Of a stretch of DNA of 64,000 nucleotides, positions 60,299-64,000 are shown in pieces. Below the pieces are notes generated by a model that worked only from the letters and a program-made list of their open reading frames with translations, was not told where the DNA came from and did no database searches. Within the stretch, counting starts at the first letter, position 1; every line of letters starts with the position of its first letter. Source of the DNA: Tenggerimyces sp963762635. Lineage in GTDB: Bacteria; Actinomycetota; Actinomycetes; Propionibacteriales; Actinopolymorphaceae. The position numbers and the translations under genes were made by a program. Where the stretch lies: contig CAVXLQ010000003.1 of the NCBI GenBank assembly GCA_963762635.1, positions 806,001 to 870,000 of the forward strand. Direction: 5' to 3'.

Positions 60299-60793
60299 AT
60301 GAAATACGACGCGTTCGTGTGGCTGCCCGTAGCCGGAGGGCTGTCGGCCTTGCTGCTGGTGGCCGCGTTCTTCGCATTCCGCAAGCGGGGCGCGTCGGCG
60401 GGGCTGAGGTTGGTCGGTTGGGCCGCGTTGCCGATGGCGATCTGGCTGACCGACCTGTCGCGGTTGCTCTACACCGTGGTCGTCGAGGCGACGCGCTGGG
60501 TCGGCGGGCTTCTCATGAGCCCGAAGGTGTGGATCGGCGTCGGCCTGTTCGCGGTGTGGTTCTTCCTGCTCGGCGGTGTCGGCATCGTGCGCCGGCGGCG
60601 CAAGGCGAAGGGTGGTGGCGAGGCTTCGTCCAAGGAGGTCGCGACGACCTCCGGTCAGCCCGCCGCGGCGAAGAAGGCCGCGCCGGCCGCGATCGAGAAG
60701 GGTCAGCCCAAGGCGAAGGCCAAGAACGACGACGACCCGCTCTCGGGCTTCGAGGACATCGACGAGATCCTCAAGCGCCGCGGCATCTCTTGA
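60299..60793 (+). CDS. conserved actinobacterial membrane protein, function unknown
   Basis: A 164-aa protein from the ATG at 60299 with GGAGG close upstream. Three hydrophobic helices (WLPVAGGLSALLLVAAFFAF, GLRLVGWAALPMAIWLTDLS, VWIGVGLFAVWFFLLGGVGI), then a Lys/Ala-rich tail (AAKKAAPAAIEKGQPKAKAK) and an acidic C-terminus (DPLSGFEDIDEILKRRGIS). The terminal motif FEDIDEILKRRGI resembles a short conserved end seen in actinobacterial proteins near miaA. Overlaps the next gene by TTGA. Confidence 0.75.
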   Translation: MKYDAFVWLPVAGGLSALLLVAAFFAFRKRGASAGLRLVGWAALPMAIWLTDLSRLLYTVVVEATRWVGGLLMSPKVWIGVGLFAVWFFLLGGVGIVRRRRKAKGGGEASSKEVATTSGQPAAAKKAAPAAIEKGQPKAKAKNDDDPLSGFEDIDEILKRRGIS

Positions 60794-61464
60794 GGGGCGC
60801 GGCCGCCGTCTGCCCGCATCCGCCCGCGCTCGTTCCGGAGCTCGCGCCGGGAGCGGTGGAGACGTTCGAGCCCTTGCTCGCCGCCTGCGACGAAGCCGTC
60901 CGCGCGCTCGTCGAGGGGTCGAACGAGATCGTCTGCGTAGGCTCCGCTTCCGAGCACCAGTGGTGGGACTCCGACGCCGGCGGAACGTTGCGTCCGTACG
61001 GTGTCGACGTCCACGCCGGCGGTACGGACGAGAATCTCCCACTGTCGTTGACGATGGGCGCTTGGCTGCTCGATCGTTCCGGCTACGTCGGACCGCGCAG
61101 GTACGTCGGTGTGCCGGACGACTGGTCATCCGCGCGCTGCGCTGAGCTCGGGCGCGAGCTGAACGGCGTTGGCCTGTTGGTGATGGGCGACGGTTCGGCG
61201 CGACGCGGCGAGAAGGCGCCGGGCTACCTCGACGAACGTGCGGAACCGTTCGACGACGGCGTCGCCGAACTGTTCGCGAACGGGGACTTCGACGGTCTGC
61301 TTCGACTCGACCCAGCGACGGCGCGAGAACTGCTCGTCGCGGGGAGGGCGCCCTGGCAGGTACTCGCCGGCGCGGCCGAAGGTGGCACTGTCAAGTCAGA
61401 CTTGCGCTCGTACGTCGCGCCCTACGGCGTCGCGTACTTCGTTGCTAGCTGGGGCGGCCCGTGA
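60790..61464 (+). CDS. class III extradiol dioxygenase subunit B-like (LigB fold) protein
   Basis: A 224-aa protein whose best start is TTG at 60790, overlapping the preceding stop. The opening AAVCPHPPALVPELAPGAVE and the line VGLLVMGDGSARRGEKAPGY, then VLAGAAEGGTVKSDLRSYVA and PYGVAYFVASW match the LigB-like family conserved beside miaA in actinobacteria. The complete iron site of true extradiol dioxygenases is not evident, so the reaction is unknown. Convergent with the antitoxin-like gene, 48 bp away. Confidence 0.82.
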   Translation: MRGAAAVCPHPPALVPELAPGAVETFEPLLAACDEAVRALVEGSNEIVCVGSASEHQWWDSDAGGTLRPYGVDVHAGGTDENLPLSLTMGAWLLDRSGYVGPRRYVGVPDDWSSARCAELGRELNGVGLLVMGDGSARRGEKAPGYLDERAEPFDDGVAELFANGDFDGLLRLDPATARELLVAGRAPWQVLAGAAEGGTVKSDLRSYVAPYGVAYFVASWGGP

Positions 61465-61512
61465 CCGTCTTTGTGGCCGCCCCAACGTTACCCGCGGGGA
61501 TCTAGCGAACTA

Positions 61513-61731
61513 TCAGGCCTGGTCGTCGCGCTTCAGCGAGTCGAGGCCGTCCTTGAGCTTGTCTGCACCCTGGTCGATCTGGTCGCTGTACTTGCCGCCG
61601 GTCTTGTCGTCGGCGAAGTCAGCCGCCTTGTCCACGCCCTCGTCGACCTTGTCGCCGTGCTCACCCAGGAGGTCGGCGGCCTTGTCCTTGAGATCTTCGG
61701 CCTTGTCCTTGAGGTTGTCGAACATGCTCAT
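61513..61731 (-). CDS. small helical protein, antitoxin (Rv0909/MT0933-like) family
   Basis: A 72-aa Lys/Asp-rich protein from the ATG at 61731 (AGGAG 8 bp upstream): MSMFDNLKDKAEDLKDKAAD, then GEHGDKVDEGVDKAADFADD, KTGGKYSDQIDQGADKLKDG. This repeated K-D-K-A-x-D-L pattern matches proteins annotated as antitoxin Rv0909-like in actinobacteria; it also resembles stress proteins of the CsbD type. No toxin gene is adjacent, so a toxin-antitoxin role is doubtful. Confidence 0.8.
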   Translation of the reverse strand: MSMFDNLKDKAEDLKDKAADLLGEHGDKVDEGVDKAADFADDKTGGKYSDQIDQGADKLKDGLDSLKRDDQA

Positions 61732-61747
61732 CGTCGAGCTCCTTTTT

Positions 61748-62056
61748 CTAAGAATTGTCGGAACGCTGGAAACTCTCCGACTCACTGCCGGAGTCTGCTC
61801 CGTAGCCGCCCGACTCGCCAGTATCGCGGTCGCCGTCTTCACTGAACGTGTCCGAACGGTGTTCACCGCCGTAGCCGCCAGCGTTCTCGCCGGACTCCTG
61901 GCCGCCGAACCCGCTGGTCTCGCCACCACTCTCGCCGCCGTAGCTGCTCTCGCCGCTCGACTGCTCGCCGTAGCCGCTGGACTCCTGTTCTGAACCTTCT
62001 TGGCCGAAGCCCCCGTTGTCGTCGGAGGGACGGTCGTAACCGCTCTGTTCCGTCAT
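61748..62056 (-). CDS. Ser/Gly/Glu-rich low-complexity protein
   Basis: A 102-aa protein from the ATG at 62056 with GGAGG upstream. It is almost entirely repeats of G-x-G-E-S-S-G-Y-G-type sequence (SSGYGEQSSGESSYGGESGG, GFGGQESGENAGGYGG), likely disordered. No signal peptide. It lies 16 bp upstream of the antitoxin-like gene on the same strand; the two are probably co-expressed. I do not recognise a family; such composition suggests a stress or desiccation protein (weak inference). Confidence 0.6.
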   Translation of the reverse strand: MTEQSGYDRPSDDNGGFGQEGSEQESSGYGEQSSGESSYGGESGGETSGFGGQESGENAGGYGGEHRSDTFSEDGDRDTGESGGYGADSGSESESFQRSDNS

Positions 62057-62177
62057 CCCTTCGTCCTCCTTCAGGCCCCGGTAGAGATGGATAGGCTCAG
62101 CAGCCCGGGGCGCCACTAGCCGAGCGACTACCCCAGACCATGCGCTTTCACACATATCGGACGGAACTGTTTCTCCC

Positions 62178-63113
62178 GTGCCATCTCCACCCATCTACGC
62201 GGTCGTCGGACCCACCGCGGCAGGCAAATCGGACCTGGCCGTCGCGCTCGCGCACGCCCTCCACGGCGAGATCGTGAACGCCGACTCCATGCAGCTCTAT
62301 CGAGGCATGGACATCGGCACCGCGAAGCTCACCGAGGCCGAGCGGCAGGGCGTACGCCACCATCTGCTCGACGTTCTCGACATCGCCGAAACCGCCACGG
62401 TCGCGGACTTCCAGCGCCGCGCACGCGAGGCGATCGCCGACTGCCAGCAACGGAGCGTGACGCCGATCCTCGTCGGCGGCTCGGCGCTGTACATCCGCGC
62501 GGTGCTCGACCGGTTCGAGTTCCCCGGAACGGATCCGAACGTCCGCGCTCGCCTCGAGGACGAGCTCACCGAGCAGGGACCGGGCGCGATGCACGATCGC
62601 CTCGCAGCGCTCGATCCTCAAGCAGCACAGCAGATTCTCCCGAGCAATGGGCGTCGCATCGTTCGCGCGCTCGAGGTCGTCGAGCTCACCGGCGAACCGT
62701 ACGTCGCCCACCTGCCGAGCCACGAGTACGCGTACGACGACGTCCGCCAGCTCGGCCTCGACGTTCCTCGCGACGTGCTCGACAACCGCATCGCGCGGCG
62801 TGTGGACTACATGTGGGACGCCGGGCTCGTCGACGAGGTCCGCCGACTCGAGGCCGCCGGACTCCGCGACGGCGTGACGGCGAGCCGTGCGCTCGGGTAC
62901 TCGCAGGTGTTGCGTTTCCTCGCGGGCGAACTGACCGAGGACGAGGCCCGCGAGGTGACCGTTCGCGCGACGCGCCGGTTCGCGAGGCGGCAGGACTCCT
63001 GGTTCCGCCGCGACGACCGCATCGTTTGGCTGCCGTTCGACGCGTCGGACCTACCCGAGCGCGCACTGACCGCGGCCACCCCTTCACGGATGGGCGAGGA
63101 CGCGGCAGGGTAG
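62178..63113 (+). CDS. miaA: tRNA dimethylallyltransferase MiaA
   Basis: Transfers the dimethylallyl group to A37 of tRNAs reading U-initial codons; MiaB then adds the methylthio group. 311 aa starting with GTG at 62178. P-loop YAVVGPTAAGKSDLAVALAH (about 5-24), the catalytic Asp in EIVNADSMQLYRGMDIGTAK, PILVGGSALYIRAVLDRFEF and the tRNA-binding Arg/Tyr region GVTASRALGYSQVLRFLAGE and TVRATRRFARRQDSWFRRDD are present. The family is complete in length. Confidence 0.96.
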   Translation: MPSPPIYAVVGPTAAGKSDLAVALAHALHGEIVNADSMQLYRGMDIGTAKLTEAERQGVRHHLLDVLDIAETATVADFQRRAREAIADCQQRSVTPILVGGSALYIRAVLDRFEFPGTDPNVRARLEDELTEQGPGAMHDRLAALDPQAAQQILPSNGRRIVRALEVVELTGEPYVAHLPSHEYAYDDVRQLGLDVPRDVLDNRIARRVDYMWDAGLVDEVRRLEAAGLRDGVTASRALGYSQVLRFLAGELTEDEAREVTVRATRRFARRQDSWFRRDDRIVWLPFDASDLPERALTAATPSRMGEDAAG

Positions 63114-63150
63114 GACCCCTCTCAGTTGGGACCTGGAAGGTGTGGGGCGG

Positions 63151-64000
63151 ATGAGGACATTCAAGACGCATGCCGTGGTCGCGGGCGTCGCTGTGCTCGC
63201 TCTGACGGGTGCGGGAGTCGCGCCGGCGGCAGCGAGCAAGGCCGAAGCCAAGGTGCCGGAGGCGAAGGGGTACGGCGGTGCGGTCAGCACGGTCGACCTG
63301 GACGCGACCAAGGCCGGCATCGAGGTGCTTCGCAAGGGCGGCAACGCGGTCGACGCCGCGGTCGCCGCTGCCGCGACGCTCGGTGTGACCGAGCCGTTCT
63401 CCGCCGGTATCGGCGGTGGTGGCTTCTTCGTCTACTACAACGCGCGGTCCGGCAAGGTGTCGACGATCGACGGCCGCGAGACGGCGCCGCGGAGCGCGAC
63501 CGACAAGCTGTTCGTCGACCCCGCGACCGGCCTGCCGCTCGCGTTCGAGGATGCCCGCGTCAGCGGACTCTCGGTCGGTACGCCCGGCACGCCGCTCACC
63601 TGGCAGCGCGCGCTCGACAAGTGGGGCACCTGGTCGATGCGGAAGCTCTTGCAGCCCGCGATCAAGGTCGCGGAGAAGGGCTTCGTGGTCGACAGCACGT
63701 TCCAGGCTCAGATCCAGGAGAACATCGACCGGTTCGACGACTTCACGTCCACGCGTGACCTCTACCTGCCGGGCGGCGCGCCGCCCGTGGTCGGCTCGAC
63801 GTTCACGAACCCCGACCTCGCCGACACGTACCAGCGGCTCGCCAAGTTGGGCATCCGCGACATCTACACCGGCGACCTCGCCGAGGAGTACGTCGACACG
63901 GTGCGGAACCCACCGGTCGCGCCGGACGCCGACCGCGTCGTGCGCCCGGGCGACCTGTCGCTGCGGGATCTCGCGAACTACAAGGCTCCGCTGCGCGAGC
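63151..64000 (+). CDS. ggt: gamma-glutamyltransferase, N-terminal part (cut by window edge)
   Basis: An exported GGT that cleaves glutathione or other gamma-glutamyl compounds. The first 283 codons are visible from the ATG at 63151 and run off the right edge. Signal peptide residues 1-29 (hydrophobic core, cleavage near AAAS). Family landmarks: STVDLDATKAGIEVLRKGGN, AVDAAVAAAATLGVTEPFSA, GIGGGGFFVYYNARSG and the substrate Arg in STIDGRETAPRSATDKLF. The catalytic Thr that starts the small subunit lies beyond the window. Same strand as miaA, 37 bp downstream. Confidence 0.93.
   Translation, partial: MRTFKTHAVVAGVAVLALTGAGVAPAAASKAEAKVPEAKGYGGAVSTVDLDATKAGIEVLRKGGNAVDAAVAAAATLGVTEPFSAGIGGGGFFVYYNARSGKVSTIDGRETAPRSATDKLFVDPATGLPLAFEDARVSGLSVGTPGTPLTWQRALDKWGTWSMRKLLQPAIKVAEKGFVVDSTFQAQIQENIDRFDDFTSTRDLYLPGGAPPVVGSTFTNPDLADTYQRLAKLGIRDIYTGDLAEEYVDTVRNPPVAPDADRVVRPGDLSLRDLANYKAPLRE

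Overview
The window is one contiguous stretch of very GC-rich, gene-dense chromosome from an actinomycete. The recA-recX, rny, gluABCD, miaB and miaA neighbourhood, the actinobacterial-type SOS box and HAIR motif, and many GTG/TTG starts fit Actinomycetota. An affiliation near the Propionibacteriales (Kribbella/Actinopolymorpha-like) is plausible but is inference. I identify about 63 protein-coding genes, three of them with an apparent single frameshift, and no tRNA, rRNA, CRISPR array, transposase or phage gene.

Layout. 0-6.7 kb: a serine hydrolase divergent from its TetR regulator across a 36-bp palindrome; a minus-strand run (small protein, GNAT, SH3 protein, AbiEi/DUF559 protein, cupin); an HxlR regulator fused to an SCP2-like domain; an ECF sigma factor with a membrane-anchored beta-propeller partner. 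6.9-16.4 kb: a surface-glycan locus with dTDP-rhamnose genes rmlA-rmlB-rmlD(frameshifted) facing a GT2 gene and rmlC, then two paralogous membrane-fused TagB/TagF-like transferases. 16.4-18.5 kb: a stand-alone dnaK with a HAIR operator and a terminal hairpin. 18.5-25.6 kb: an AraC regulator divergent from an operon of PhyH dioxygenase(frameshifted), Gfo/Idh oxidoreductase, a complete sugar ABC importer and a SelA/DgaE-like PLP enzyme. 25.6-30.6 kb: a frameshifted acidic SRPBCC protein, an alpha/beta hydrolase, a double-GNAT protein, and a secreted sialidase with a FadR-type GntR regulator and a perfect 20-bp palindrome in front of the sialidase. 30.6-38.1 kb: thiI, DUF3046, recA (SOS box plus DnaA-box-like repeats), a non-coding repeat tract, recX, an EamA exporter, an Lrp regulator and rny. 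38.9-43.9 kb: gluABCD (hairpin between gluB and gluC) divergent from miaB. 43.9-51 kb: AMP-forming ligase, LacI regulator, HEAT-like protein, SGNH hydrolase with CBM, DHDPS-like aldolase and a palm-like/winged-helix regulator. 51.4-59 kb: a divergent catabolic locus, with epimerase, DHDPS-like aldolase and 2-hydroxyacid dehydrogenase on one strand and GH38 alpha-mannosidase and FMN 2-hydroxyacid oxidase on the other. 59-64 kb: an ArsR/SRPBCC/VOC operon with a clear palindromic operator, two conserved actinobacterial genes, a small antitoxin-like protein, a Ser/Gly-rich protein, miaA and the start of a gamma-glutamyltransferase.

The most unusual non-coding signal is a set of dispersed palindromes. 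Six copies of an exactly 50-bp hairpin have two-sided compensatory changes. They lie mostly in two intergenic nests (38.09-38.53 and 50.89-51.38 kb) that also share a 70-bp palindrome and a third inverted element. Three otherwise convincing genes each carry a net one-base frame change, which may be real decay or sequence error. Catabolic substrates are not readable from the sequence, so pathway statements for those clusters are inference.
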